Source of the DNA: Arthrobacter sp. SLBN-83
GTDB taxonomy: Bacteria; Actinomycetota; Actinomycetes; Actinomycetales; Micrococcaceae
Length of the DNA: 64,000 bases
Reading direction: 5' to 3'
Assembly: GCF_006715285.1 (NCBI RefSeq)
Contig: NZ_VFMX01000001.1
Coordinates: 3,348,001-3,412,000, forward strand
Part shown: positions 44,701-53,305 of the stretch, one piece after another
Position numbering within the stretch: the stretch's first letter is position 1
Layout: every line of letters begins with the position of its first letter
Made by a program: the position numbers and the translations under genes
The notes under the pieces: generated by a model
What the model was told of the DNA's origin: nothing
The model's input: only the letters and a program-made list of their open reading frames with translations
Database searches by the model: none

Positions 44701-46257
44701 ATGACGGCGCCTGTGCCCATAACGGGGGAGATGGCGGCGGCCGGCATTGCCCGGGAGGGCAAAGCCGAGGTGGACAATCCACGCTCACCCCTGCTTGCCG
44801 GTTTCGTGGGCTCCATGTTCATGCTGGTCGGATCCATGGGCGTGGGCTGGCTGGCGCCTGTCTCGGAACTCCGCCGCATGCCCCTCTTCATCTGGATGCG
44901 CACCGAAGCCCCGGGAGTGGCGCTGTCCATCATCCTGGTGGCCGTAGGCGGGATGCTCCTGGTGCGCGCGTGGCTGCGGCTCGGCCAGAAGGTCCGCGTG
45001 TGGGGCAACCAGGCGCGGAAGGCAACCTTGGCCGCTGTGGTGGCCTGGGGTCTTCCGATGATGTTCAGCGTGCCGCTGTTCAGCCGCGACGTTTACGCCT
45101 ATATCGGGCAGGGCCGCCTCATGGTGGAGGGGTTCAACCCGTATGAAAACGGCATCTCTGCCCTGTCCAACTACTTCCAGCTCGGCGCAGACAAGATGTG
45201 GACTGAAGCGCCTGTTCCCTACGGCCAGCTGTTCCTGTGGATCGAGCAGTTCGTCGTCTGGGTCACCAATGTCCAGCCGGAGGCCTGCGTCATGCTCTTC
45301 CGGCTGGTGGCGCTGGCCGGCGTGGTGCTGTGCGTCTTTTATGTCCCCCGGCTCGCCGAACTGCACGGCGTCAACCCGCACCGGGCCCTCTGGCTCACTG
45401 TGGCCAACCCGCTCTTCCTGACCAACTTCATCGCCAGCGTCCACAACGACTCCCTGATGATCGGGCTGGCCCTGGCCGGGCTGTACTACTCAGCCACCCG
45501 GCGGCAGCTTCGCGGCATCCTGCTGGTGACCCTGTCCATTGCGGTAAAGCCCATCACCATTGTCTTCCTGCCGTTCATTGGACTGTTGTGGGCAGGCAAG
45601 AATGCCGGGTGGCTGCGGAAGGTGGCGTTCTGGGCGCTGACGGCAGGACTCAGCCTGGGTCTCCTGACTGCGATGAGCATGGTTAACGGGTTCGGCTTCG
45701 GGTGGATCAATGGGCTGTCCGCCCCGGGCAGCATCTCCATTTGGTACGCCCCCGTCGGGTTGATCGGCCAAGTGGTGGGGTCCCTGGCGACTGCGTTGGG
45801 CTTTGACGGGTCGGTACCCGCGGGATGGGTGTTCGACGCCGGGAAGCTGCTTGCCGTGGGCATCATCGCCTGGCAAATCTTCAAGGGTGATTACGACAGG
45901 CTGATGCGCCGCCTGACGCTTTCCCTGGCCGCAGTGGTCCTGCTGGCCCCCATCATCCAGTCCTGGTACGTCGTCTGGCTGATACCGCTTTTCGCCGTGA
46001 CGGGCATTCGTAATGACTGGCAGGTCAAGGCACTGTACTTTGTGGTGTCGTTCTTCATGATCTATGCCATCTCGGATCAGCTGGACGTCTTCCCGTACCT
46101 CCAGACCCAGGACCTGGGCTTCGCGCTGGCCTTGGCCCGCGTGGCTGCCGCGCTGACGGCCCTCCTGTTTGCCCTGTACCTGATCTTCTGGGATCCCGGC
46201 ACCCGCCGGTTGTTCCGCAAGACGCACGAGCCCGTCGTCGAACGCCCGGTCATCTAG
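44701..46257 (+). CDS. Polyprenol-phosphomannose-dependent alpha-(1-6) mannosyltransferase, MptB-like
   Basis: 518 residues from the ATG at 44701; earlier in-frame ATGs lack support. About 12 transmembrane helices are visible. The GT-C motif is in the first extracellular loop (PLFSRDVYAYIGQGRLM, with an Asp), followed by GFNPYENG, both typical of MptA/MptB. Such enzymes extend the mannan core of lipomannan-type glycolipids in the actinobacterial envelope using polyprenyl-phospho-mannose. A short cytoplasmic, basic C-terminus ends the protein. Confidence 0.85.
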   Translation: MTAPVPITGEMAAAGIAREGKAEVDNPRSPLLAGFVGSMFMLVGSMGVGWLAPVSELRRMPLFIWMRTEAPGVALSIILVAVGGMLLVRAWLRLGQKVRVWGNQARKATLAAVVAWGLPMMFSVPLFSRDVYAYIGQGRLMVEGFNPYENGISALSNYFQLGADKMWTEAPVPYGQLFLWIEQFVVWVTNVQPEACVMLFRLVALAGVVLCVFYVPRLAELHGVNPHRALWLTVANPLFLTNFIASVHNDSLMIGLALAGLYYSATRRQLRGILLVTLSIAVKPITIVFLPFIGLLWAGKNAGWLRKVAFWALTAGLSLGLLTAMSMVNGFGFGWINGLSAPGSISIWYAPVGLIGQVVGSLATALGFDGSVPAGWVFDAGKLLAVGIIAWQIFKGDYDRLMRRLTLSLAAVVLLAPIIQSWYVVWLIPLFAVTGIRNDWQVKALYFVVSFFMIYAISDQLDVFPYLQTQDLGFALALARVAAALTALLFALYLIFWDPGTRRLFRKTHEPVVERPVI

Positions 46258-46265
46258 CAGCCAAG

Positions 46266-46979
46266 CTACTGCGGCGCGCGGGCCGTCAACCGGCGCAGGG
46301 CTTCCTTCCGCGACAGCGGGCTCATGTCCGCCTTGTGCCGGGCGACAAATCCCTCCACCCACTCCGGCGCCGTCTTGGCGTACTCGCGCAGCGCCCAGCC
46401 GATCGCCTTCCTGATAAAGAACTCCCTGTCTGCGAGGTTCGGCTCAATGACGGCGGCGAGCAGCTCCGGATCGGTGGTCTTTTTGGCCCGCAGCTGCGAG
46501 GTGATGGCGGCCCTGCGGATCCACAAGTCCGGATCCCGGCTCCACTGCCGGAGCACCTTGGACATCTCGCCGGGGTGCGAGGACAGCAGGCCGCAGATGC
46601 GGCCGGACACACCGTCGGCGAAATCCCACCATGCGCCGGTCCGGATGATCTCCTCATAGACCGGCAGCATGTCCAGGTCCCCGGCCAGCACCCCGTGTGC
46701 CGTGAGGTCGATCGCGGCGTAGCGCTCCTCCCGGAAGGTGGAACTCCTCCACAGCTCCAGGACCGTGGCGCGCAGCTGTCCGGCAGAGGCCGGTGGAAAC
46801 TCCCGGGCAGCCCTCGCGGCGATGTGCCGGACTTCGGGAACCCGCACACCCAGGGAGGGCAGTGAGGACTTCATGTACGCCTGGGCGCCTGCCGCCCGCG
46901 CCGGGTCGGCGAGCTCCCGCAGCGCCCCACGGATGGCGGCAACAAGGTCCTGGTCAGCAGCCTCTTCCATGAGCGCCAC
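46266..46979 (-). CDS. DNA alkylation repair protein, AlkD-like
   Basis: 237 residues from a GTG; an ATG three codons in is an alternative. The fold is all-helical with HEAT-like repeats. Typical AlkD-family segments are YMKSSLPSLGVRVPEVR, TFREERYAAIDL, WWDFADGVSG, WIRRAAI and EFFIRKAIGWALREY. The conserved Trp and Asp of the DNA-binding cleft are present. It removes 3-methyladenine or 7-methylguanine without base flipping. It is convergent with the mannosyltransferase gene, 8 bp apart. Confidence 0.9.
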   Translation of the reverse strand: MALMEEAADQDLVAAIRGALRELADPARAAGAQAYMKSSLPSLGVRVPEVRHIAARAAREFPPASAGQLRATVLELWRSSTFREERYAAIDLTAHGVLAGDLDMLPVYEEIIRTGAWWDFADGVSGRICGLLSSHPGEMSKVLRQWSRDPDLWIRRAAITSQLRAKKTTDPELLAAVIEPNLADREFFIRKAIGWALREYAKTAPEWVEGFVARHKADMSPLSRKEALRRLTARAPQ

Positions 46980-47015
46980 TTTAGCCAGTATTGCACCGGG
47001 GTGTACGGTACGCTG

Positions 47016-47027
47016 GTGAGCGCTAAC
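47016..47027. promoter_or_regulatory. LacI-type operator upstream of the aldose epimerase gene
   Basis: GTGAGCGCTAAC, centred on AGCGCT, lies 24-35 bases before the epimerase start and resembles LacI-family half-palindromes. Confidence 0.4.
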
Positions 47028-47050
47028 ACATACTGAAGCAGAGGGAACCC

Positions 47051-47953
47051 ATGCCCGGAACAGAAGTCCACCTGGCCCACGGAGCCTACTCCGCCGTCGT
47101 GACCGTCCGGGGGGGAGCGCTTCGCGAGCTGCGCCATGGCGACAGGGACCTGGTGGTGGGCTTCGGCCCGGACGGCCCCGTTCCCGACTACAAGGGAGTC
47201 ATCTGCGCCCCTTGGCCCAACCGGCTTGCGGACGGGACCTACACCTACGCCGGAAAGTCCTATGCTGCGGCCGTCAACGAACCGGAACGCGGCTCCGCCC
47301 TCCACGGCCTGGCGATCCACCGGGTGTGGGAGGTTAAGGAAGTGGCTAATGACCGGGCCGTCCTGGCATGCCACATCCCCTCCGGGCCCGACTACCCGGG
47401 CGATCTCGACCTGACCGTAACGTATGCCCTTGCAGAGGATGGCCTCCATGCGACGGTGCATGCGGTCAACACCGGTTCTGTCCCCGCCCCGTACGGGGTA
47501 TGCCCGCACCCCTATCTCGTGGCAGGCGCCTCCCCGTTGGATGACTGGTCGCTGGAACTTCCTGCCCGCACCTACCTTGAGGTCACGCCCGCCCGGCTGC
47601 TGCCCATAGCCCTGCGGCAGGTTGACGGCGACGCCTTCGACTTCCGTTCGGTCCGGCGCCTGGGGCAGGTCAAGATCGACCACGCCTTTACGGATATTTC
47701 GCGCGACGGTTCCGGCCTGGCGCGGGTGCGCGTGCACGATCCGTCCGGCACCGGCGTGGAGCTTGAGTGGGGAACAGAGTGGCCCTGGGTCCAGGTGCAC
47801 ACCGGTGACAAGCCCATTGGCCCGGACCGGCTGGGGCTGGCCGTTGAACCCATGACCTGCCCGCCGGACGCCCTGAATTCGGGAACGGATCTGGTACACC
47901 TGCAGCCCGGCCAGTCCCATTCGGCGGCCTGGACCATCCGGGCCCTGGACTAG
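47051..47953 (+). CDS. Aldose 1-epimerase family protein
   Basis: 300 residues from an ATG with GAGGGAA upstream. Mutarotase-like motifs are the catalytic-site segments ICAPWPNRLADG, SALHGLAIHRVW and APYGVCPHPYL, giving two His and Asn/Arg sites, and a late acidic residue in VELEWG. It interconverts alpha and beta anomers of a hexose or related sugar. It lies next to sugar genes and behind a LacI-type operator. It overlaps the convergent esterase gene by four bases at their 3' ends. Confidence 0.9.
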   Translation: MPGTEVHLAHGAYSAVVTVRGGALRELRHGDRDLVVGFGPDGPVPDYKGVICAPWPNRLADGTYTYAGKSYAAAVNEPERGSALHGLAIHRVWEVKEVANDRAVLACHIPSGPDYPGDLDLTVTYALAEDGLHATVHAVNTGSVPAPYGVCPHPYLVAGASPLDDWSLELPARTYLEVTPARLLPIALRQVDGDAFDFRSVRRLGQVKIDHAFTDISRDGSGLARVRVHDPSGTGVELEWGTEWPWVQVHTGDKPIGPDRLGLAVEPMTCPPDALNSGTDLVHLQPGQSHSAAWTIRALD

Positions 47954-48717
47954 CGTTGGCTGGCTGCGGCGGCCACCGCGCGAGAGTCCGCCCAACCGGC
48001 ACGTTCCAGCCACGCGGCACACAAGGAAGTCCACTGTTCCGGCCCTGCCTCGCCCGGGGCAAGACCCAGTCCGTGCCGTCCTTGCGGAAAGACATGGAGC
48101 TCCGCCTGGACACCGGCAGCGAATAAGGCCCTGGCGTAGTTCAGGCTGTTGCTCACCGGCACGGCTTCGTCGTCGGCGGTGTGCCAGAGGAACGCCGGAG
48201 GAGTCCCGGGAGTGACGTTCAGTTCCGCCGACAGGGCCGCCAGGAGGTTCGACGGCGGTGCGTCGCCAAGGAGGTTCGCCACCGATCCCTGGTGCGTTTC
48301 GTGGGTCAGCGACGCCACGGGGTAGCACAGCACCGTAAGGTCCGGCACCGCGGCGGGAAGGTCAAGCCCAGGATTCCCCGTGGCCGCGGCCGTGCTCAGG
48401 GTGGCGGCCAGATGTCCCCCGGCCGAGAAGCCCAGGACGCCCACCCGATCCGGGTCCACAGCGAGCCCGTGCTGCCCGCTCCGGATATACAGCATGGCTT
48501 CCTTGGCGTCTTCAAGCGGCGCTGGATGCCGGTGCGGTGCCACGCGGTAGCGCAGGACGAAGGCGTGGATGCCAAGGGAAGCGAGCCACTCCGCTACGGG
48601 TTCGGCCTCATGGTCGGCCTGCCGGGCATAGCCTCCGCCGGGGAGGACCAGGATTGCCGGCCGGGGCCCAGCGGCTTCCGGATGTGCCGGAACGGCGGTC
48701 AGCCCTCGGGGCGCCAT
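47950..48717 (-). CDS. Alpha/beta hydrolase (carbohydrate-esterase-like)
   Basis: 255 residues. The oxyanion segment LVLPGGGYARQADHEAEP, the nucleophile in GFSAGGHLAAT, the Asp region (LWHTADDEAVPV) and the His in FPQGRHGLGLA form the expected triad. It resembles deacetylases acting on sugar oligomers. No signal peptide is present, so it acts inside the cell. Its ATG overlaps the LacI regulator stop (ATGA), so regulator and esterase are co-transcribed. Confidence 0.88.
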   Translation of the reverse strand: MAPRGLTAVPAHPEAAGPRPAILVLPGGGYARQADHEAEPVAEWLASLGIHAFVLRYRVAPHRHPAPLEDAKEAMLYIRSGQHGLAVDPDRVGVLGFSAGGHLAATLSTAAATGNPGLDLPAAVPDLTVLCYPVASLTHETHQGSVANLLGDAPPSNLLAALSAELNVTPGTPPAFLWHTADDEAVPVSNSLNYARALFAAGVQAELHVFPQGRHGLGLAPGEAGPEQWTSLCAAWLERAGWADSRAVAAAASQR

Positions 48718-49793
48718 CAGGCCGCTTCCGTGCTGCGCCGCAATGTGACCTCGCCGGTAACATCGGCGGGAAGAGCGTCGTCCGCCTCCTCGCCGTTGGG
48801 CTGTGGACCCGTGGCGCGGGTGGCAAAGCGTCCAATGTCCTCCAGCGGCAGGCGGACGGTGGAAAGGGCCGGCCGGAAGTCCCGAAGGGTTTCGATGTCG
48901 TCGAAGCCGGCGATCGCGGCGTCCCGCGGGATGCGCAACCCCTCCGCGCGGAGGGCAGCGGCTGCTCCGATGGCCATCACATCGTTGACGGCGAAAATGC
49001 AGAGCTTCTGTGCCCCCGTCCCGCCGGTCTGGGCCGCCTTGACCCGTTCGGCCAGTTGAAGCCCGGCCTCATAGCCGCCGGACCGGTTGAATGCGGTCCT
49101 GAGCACTTCGGCCGGTGCCCGCCCTGCGCGCTCCAGTCCCTCCTGGAAGCCGCGTACGCGGTCATCGGAGGTCAGAAGACCCTCGGGTCCGGCGACAATG
49201 ACGAAGCCGCCGTCCCAGCCTGCCGCAAGTTCGGTGGCCAACTGGCCGGCGAGCTCTTGGTTGGGGACTTTGACCACGTGGTAACCCTCCTGGACGGTGG
49301 CACCCACCACAGGATGTCCCACGACAGCCACCTGGCCGCCGTTCCGGCAGTACCGGTCAAGCTCCGCCGCCAGTTCGGCGTTGCCGTCCTGGTCCTCCTC
49401 CCGGCAGGAGCGGGATCCGGCAATGACGATCGAGTCTGCTCGGCGGGCTGCGAAGGCGGCCACCGCTTCCTTCTCCTCCGCCGGTCCGCCCCCGGTGGTG
49501 GCCAGCAGCACCATCTTGCGCTGTTCCCTCGCGGCTTCCTGGACTCCCCGTGCGATGGCGGCAAAGTATGGGTCGGCGATATCGTGGACGATCAACCCGA
49601 TCAGGCCCGAGCTGGATTTCGCCAGCCCCTGGGCCTGCGCGTTCGGAACATAGCCCAGCGAGTCCGCCGCCTGCCGCACCCGCTCGGCGATGTCCTTGCC
49701 CGGCTTGCGGGCCGAGCCGTTCAGCACGCGTGAAGCCGTGGCGGGGGAGACGCCGGCAAGGCGTGCCACCTCGGTAAGGGTACTTGCAGCCAC
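48717..49793 (-). CDS. LacI-family transcriptional regulator
   Basis: 358 residues from a GTG at 49793, chosen because CAGGAG lies five bases upstream. The helix-turn-helix and hinge are classical (TLTEVARLAGVSPATASRVLNG). The periplasmic-binding-like domain follows (GLIVHDIADPYFAAIARGVQEAA and the C-terminal IAGFDDIETLRDFRPALSTV). It is divergent from the oxidoreductase operon, across 167 bp containing two LacI-type operators, so it most likely controls that operon and itself. Confidence 0.93.
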   Translation of the reverse strand: MAASTLTEVARLAGVSPATASRVLNGSARKPGKDIAERVRQAADSLGYVPNAQAQGLAKSSSGLIGLIVHDIADPYFAAIARGVQEAAREQRKMVLLATTGGGPAEEKEAVAAFAARRADSIVIAGSRSCREEDQDGNAELAAELDRYCRNGGQVAVVGHPVVGATVQEGYHVVKVPNQELAGQLATELAAGWDGGFVIVAGPEGLLTSDDRVRGFQEGLERAGRAPAEVLRTAFNRSGGYEAGLQLAERVKAAQTGGTGAQKLCIFAVNDVMAIGAAAALRAEGLRIPRDAAIAGFDDIETLRDFRPALSTVRLPLEDIGRFATRATGPQPNGEEADDALPADVTGEVTLRRSTEAA

Positions 49794-49860
49794 TGCATCT
49801 CCTGGTCGTCGGTGGGGCTCAAAAGCTAAGCACATTATGGCAGTTCAAACTACTTCCGGA

Positions 49861-49868
49861 AAGCGCTT
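49861..49868. promoter_or_regulatory. LacI-type operator core 1
   Basis: AAGCGCTT, within GGAAAGCGCTTGCC, is 68-75 bases from the regulator start. Confidence 0.5.
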
Positions 49869-49904
49869 GCCAACGGCAACCACGCCGTGCATCATTGAAG
49901 CAGC

Positions 49905-49920
49905 GGGAACGCGCTTTCCC
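49905..49920. promoter_or_regulatory. LacI-type operator 2
   Basis: GGGAACGCGCTTTCCC is a near-palindrome 41-56 bases upstream of the oxidoreductase start. Confidence 0.5.
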
Positions 49921-49960
49921 AATCAGCTTCAGTACATTGCTCACTCACCGTGGAGGACAC

Positions 49961-51130
49961 ATGGGCTTCGAAACGAAAACGATCCGCATCGCCATGAACG
50001 GCATAACCGGCCGGATGGGTTACCGCCAGCACCTGCTGCGCTCCATCCTGCCCATCCGCGACGCCGGAGGCTTCACCCTCGAGGACGGTAGCCGGGTCCA
50101 GGTGGAGCCGATCCTGGTGGGCCGCAACGAGGCCAAAATCCGGGAGCTGGCGGAAAAGCACAAGGTCTCTGAATGGACCACTGACCTGGACGCCGTGATC
50201 AACGACCCCACTGTCGACGTCGTTTTCGACGCCTCCATGACCAGCCTGCGCGCCGCCACCCTGAAGAAGGCAATGCTGGCGGGAAAACATATCTTCACGG
50301 AGAAGCCCACGGCGGAAACGCTGGACGAGGCCATCGAGCTGGCGCGGATCGGCAAGGAAGCCGGGGTTACCGCCGGCGTCGTCCATGACAAGCTCTACCT
50401 TCCCGGCCTGGTCAAGCTCCGCCGCCTGGTGGATGAGGGCTTCTTCGGCCGCATCCTCTCCATCCGCGGCGAGTTCGGCTACTGGGTCTTCGAAGGCGAC
50501 ATCCAGGCGGCCCAGCGCCCGTCCTGGAATTACCGCAAGGAAGACGGCGGCGGAATGACCACTGACATGTTCTGCCACTGGAACTATGTCCTTGAAGGCA
50601 TCATCGGCAAGGTCAAGAGCGTCAACGCCAAAACGGCTACCCACATCCCGGCCCGTTGGGATGAGGCGGGCAAGGAATACAAGGCCACCGCGGATGACGC
50701 CTCGTACGGCATCTTTGAACTCGAGACCCCGGGCGGCGATGAAGTCATCGGCCAGATCAACTCCTCCTGGGCAGTGCGCGTCTACCGCGACGAACTGGTG
50801 GAGTTCCAGGTGGACGGCACGCTCGGCTCCGCAGTTGCCGGCCTGAACAAGTGCGTCGCCCAGCAGCGCGCACACACGCCCAAGCCCGTCTGGAACCCGG
50901 ACCTTCCCGTCACCGAGTCCTTCCGCGACCAGTGGCAGGAAGTTCCCGCCAACGCCGAGCTGGACAACGGCTTCAAGCTGCAGTGGGAAGAGTTCCTGCG
51001 CGATGTGGTCGCCGGCCGCGAACACCGCTTCGGCCTGCTGTCCGCCGCCCGCGGTGTCCAGCTGGCCGAGCTCGGCCTTCGCTCCAGCGACGAACGCCGC
51101 ACCATCGACATCCCGGAGATCACCCTCTAA
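49961..51130 (+). CDS. Gfo/Idh/MocA-family oxidoreductase
   Basis: 389 residues from an ATG with TGGAGGA upstream. The nucleotide-binding segment is IAMNGITGRMGYRQH, an unusual GxxGxxG variant. The family motif EKPTAE carries the conserved Lys-Pro, and HDKLYLPGLVKL and FCHWNY supply the active-site Lys/His region. It should oxidise a sugar or polyol with NAD(P). First gene of a three-gene operon (TAATG overlap with the next), under the divergent LacI regulator. Substrate unknown. Confidence 0.88.
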   Translation: MGFETKTIRIAMNGITGRMGYRQHLLRSILPIRDAGGFTLEDGSRVQVEPILVGRNEAKIRELAEKHKVSEWTTDLDAVINDPTVDVVFDASMTSLRAATLKKAMLAGKHIFTEKPTAETLDEAIELARIGKEAGVTAGVVHDKLYLPGLVKLRRLVDEGFFGRILSIRGEFGYWVFEGDIQAAQRPSWNYRKEDGGGMTTDMFCHWNYVLEGIIGKVKSVNAKTATHIPARWDEAGKEYKATADDASYGIFELETPGGDEVIGQINSSWAVRVYRDELVEFQVDGTLGSAVAGLNKCVAQQRAHTPKPVWNPDLPVTESFRDQWQEVPANAELDNGFKLQWEEFLRDVVAGREHRFGLLSAARGVQLAELGLRSSDERRTIDIPEITL

Positions 51131-52344
51131 TGACTTCACTCATCCTTCCCTCCGAAGACGGCGGCACCAGGGAGTACCGCCTGCAGGGCGGCACTGCCTG
51201 GACCCGGCCCACCTCCCCCCTGACGGCGCGCCGTGCCTACGCCGCCGCCCACGTCATTCCCGAGGTCCTCGCCGACAACACCCCGGGCGCCCCCGCGCGC
51301 CTCGACTGGGACGCGACCATGGCTTACCGGCATGAGCTGTGGTCCTACGGCCTGGGCGTTGCCGATGCCATGGACACCGCCCAGCGCGGCATGGGCCTGG
51401 ACTGGGCCGCCACGCAGCAGCTCATCAAGCGCACAGGGGTGGAGGCTGCCTCCGTGGTGTCGGCCAACAGTCCGGCCACCGCGGGTAAATCGGTCCGGGA
51501 CCTCGTATCCTGCGGCGCCGGCACCGACCAGCTGGACATTGACACCCTGCCCGCCGGTGAGGCCGGGATCATGGCAGTCCTTGAGGCCTACCGCGAACAG
51601 ATCGCCGTCATCGCCGAGGCGGGGCCCAAGGTCATCCTGATGGCATCGCGTGCCCTGGCAAAGGTGGCCAGTGGTCCGGAGGATTACCTTCGCGTCTATT
51701 CCACGCTGCTGCAGGAAGTTGACCAGCCGGTCATCCTGCACTGGTTGGGCACCATGTTCGACCCCGCCCTCGCCGGCTATTGGGGCTCCGACGACGTCGC
51801 CACGGCCACCGAAACCTTCCTGGGCCTGATCCGGGACAATGCGGACAAGGTGGATGGCGTCAAGGTCTCGCTGCTCGACGCAAGCCACGAGGTGGGCCTG
51901 CGCGCTGCGCTGCCCAAGGGCGTCCGCCTCTACACCGGCGACGATTTCAACTATCCGGAACTCATTGACGGGGACGGTACCCACCACTCGGACGCCCTGC
52001 TGGGGATCTTCGCCGCCATCTACCCGGCCGCATCGGTGGCCCTGCAGAACTACGAGGCCGGAAACGCCGCCAAGGCACGCGAAATCCTGGACTCCACCCG
52101 GGAACTGGGCAAGCACATCTTCAGCGCCCCCACGTTCTACTACAAGACCGGCATCGCCTTCATGTCCTGGCTCAACGGCAAGCAGCCCGGCTTCCAGATG
52201 GTGGGCGGACTGCACTCGGGGCGCTCAGTGTGCCACCTCTCAAGAACCTTTGAGCTGGCTGACAAGGCCGGCCTGCTGAGGGACCCGGCACTGGCAGCCT
52301 TCCGGATGTCCGATTACCTGCGGATCAACGGGGTGGGAGTATGA
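51130..52344 (+). CDS. DUF993 family protein (dihydrodipicolinate-synthase-like aldolase)
   Basis: 404 residues. The sequence fits a TIM-barrel lyase of the DapA/NAL type by pattern (AGPKVILMASRALAK, VILHWLGTMFDPAL, GVKVSLLDASHE with a candidate Schiff-base Lys, LYTGDDFNYPELI). DUF993 proteins are found in sugar clusters of actinobacteria and have no firm function that I know. It starts in a TAATG overlap with the oxidoreductase and ends in an ATGA overlap with the isomerase, so all three are co-translated. Confidence 0.8.
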   Translation: MTSLILPSEDGGTREYRLQGGTAWTRPTSPLTARRAYAAAHVIPEVLADNTPGAPARLDWDATMAYRHELWSYGLGVADAMDTAQRGMGLDWAATQQLIKRTGVEAASVVSANSPATAGKSVRDLVSCGAGTDQLDIDTLPAGEAGIMAVLEAYREQIAVIAEAGPKVILMASRALAKVASGPEDYLRVYSTLLQEVDQPVILHWLGTMFDPALAGYWGSDDVATATETFLGLIRDNADKVDGVKVSLLDASHEVGLRAALPKGVRLYTGDDFNYPELIDGDGTHHSDALLGIFAAIYPAASVALQNYEAGNAAKAREILDSTRELGKHIFSAPTFYYKTGIAFMSWLNGKQPGFQMVGGLHSGRSVCHLSRTFELADKAGLLRDPALAAFRMSDYLRINGVGV

Positions 52345-53180
52345 GCGACTTCTCCCGTCTCTCCATCAACAGCGCCACCACCAAGAAGTGGACGCTCGCC
52401 CAGGTGGTCGAGGGCTGTGTCAACGCGGGGATTCCCGCTATCGGTCCCTGGCGGGACCGCGTCGAGGAAGCCGGACTTGATAAAGCTGCACGCCTCATCA
52501 AGGACGCCGGCCTCCGTGTGTCCTCCCTTTGCCGTGGCGGATTCCTCACCGCCGCCGACGCCGAAGGACAGGCCGCCGCGCTGGCGGACAACCGCGCGGC
52601 CATCCTCGAGGCCGTAGCCCTGGACACCAGGGAGCTGTTCCTGGTGGTCGGTGGCCTGGCTCCGGGGGAGAAGGACATCGTGGCCGCCAGGCAGCGCGTG
52701 GCCGACCGGCTCACTGACCTGGTGCCTTTCGCGCAGGAAAACGGTGTCCGCCTGGTGCTGGAACCATTGCATCCGATGTACGCTGCGGACCGCGCACTCA
52801 TCTCCACCCTCGGCCAGGCGCTGGACCTCGCGGCGCCGTTCGATGCCGCGACGGTGGGGGTCGCCGTCGACACCTTCCATGTGTGGTGGGACCCCGAACT
52901 GAAGACGCAGATTGAACGTGCCGGACGGGAGAACCGGATCGCCTCCTACCAGGTATGCGACTTCAACATGCCCATCGCCGCCGATCCCCTGCTGTCCCGG
53001 GGGTACATGGGCGACGGCGTGGTGGACTTTGCCACCATCGGCACCTGGGTGCGCGAGGCCGGGTACACCGGTGACATTGAGGTGGAAATTTTCAATCAGG
53101 AGATCTGGGATACGGACGGCAACGCTGTCCTGGCCACGGTCAAAGAGCGGTACGCGGAGCTGATCCTGCCGTACGCGTGA
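52341..53180 (+). CDS. Sugar phosphate isomerase/epimerase (xylose-isomerase-like TIM barrel)
   Basis: 279 residues. AP-endonuclease-2-type barrel with metal ligands spread in the usual places: LVLEPLHPMY (Glu and His), VGVAVDTFHVWWDPEL (Asp, His), YQVCDFNMPI and GDIEVEIFNQ (Glu). It probably isomerises the keto-sugar made by the oxidoreductase before DUF993-mediated cleavage. It is the last gene of the operon and is followed by a strong bidirectional hairpin. Confidence 0.85.
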   Translation: MSDFSRLSINSATTKKWTLAQVVEGCVNAGIPAIGPWRDRVEEAGLDKAARLIKDAGLRVSSLCRGGFLTAADAEGQAAALADNRAAILEAVALDTRELFLVVGGLAPGEKDIVAARQRVADRLTDLVPFAQENGVRLVLEPLHPMYAADRALISTLGQALDLAAPFDAATVGVAVDTFHVWWDPELKTQIERAGRENRIASYQVCDFNMPIAADPLLSRGYMGDGVVDFATIGTWVREAGYTGDIEVEIFNQEIWDTDGNAVLATVKERYAELILPYA

Positions 53181-53238
53181 CCTGATACAAGACCGCGGGT
53201 TCCTGCTACGTCACGGCAGGAGCCTGCGCCCCACATGG

Positions 53239-53284
53239 AAGGACCCGGACCGCGGTGGTTGGCCCACCGCCGGTCCGGGTCCTT
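53239..53284. terminator. Bidirectional terminator between the isomerase gene and xylB
   Basis: AAGGACCCGGACCG pairs with CGGTCCGGGTCCTT, with an inner GGTGG/CCACC stem and a short loop; a TTTT run follows on the plus side. Confidence 0.88.
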
Positions 53285-53305
53285 TTGCCCGTGCGTTTCC
53301 CGGTG

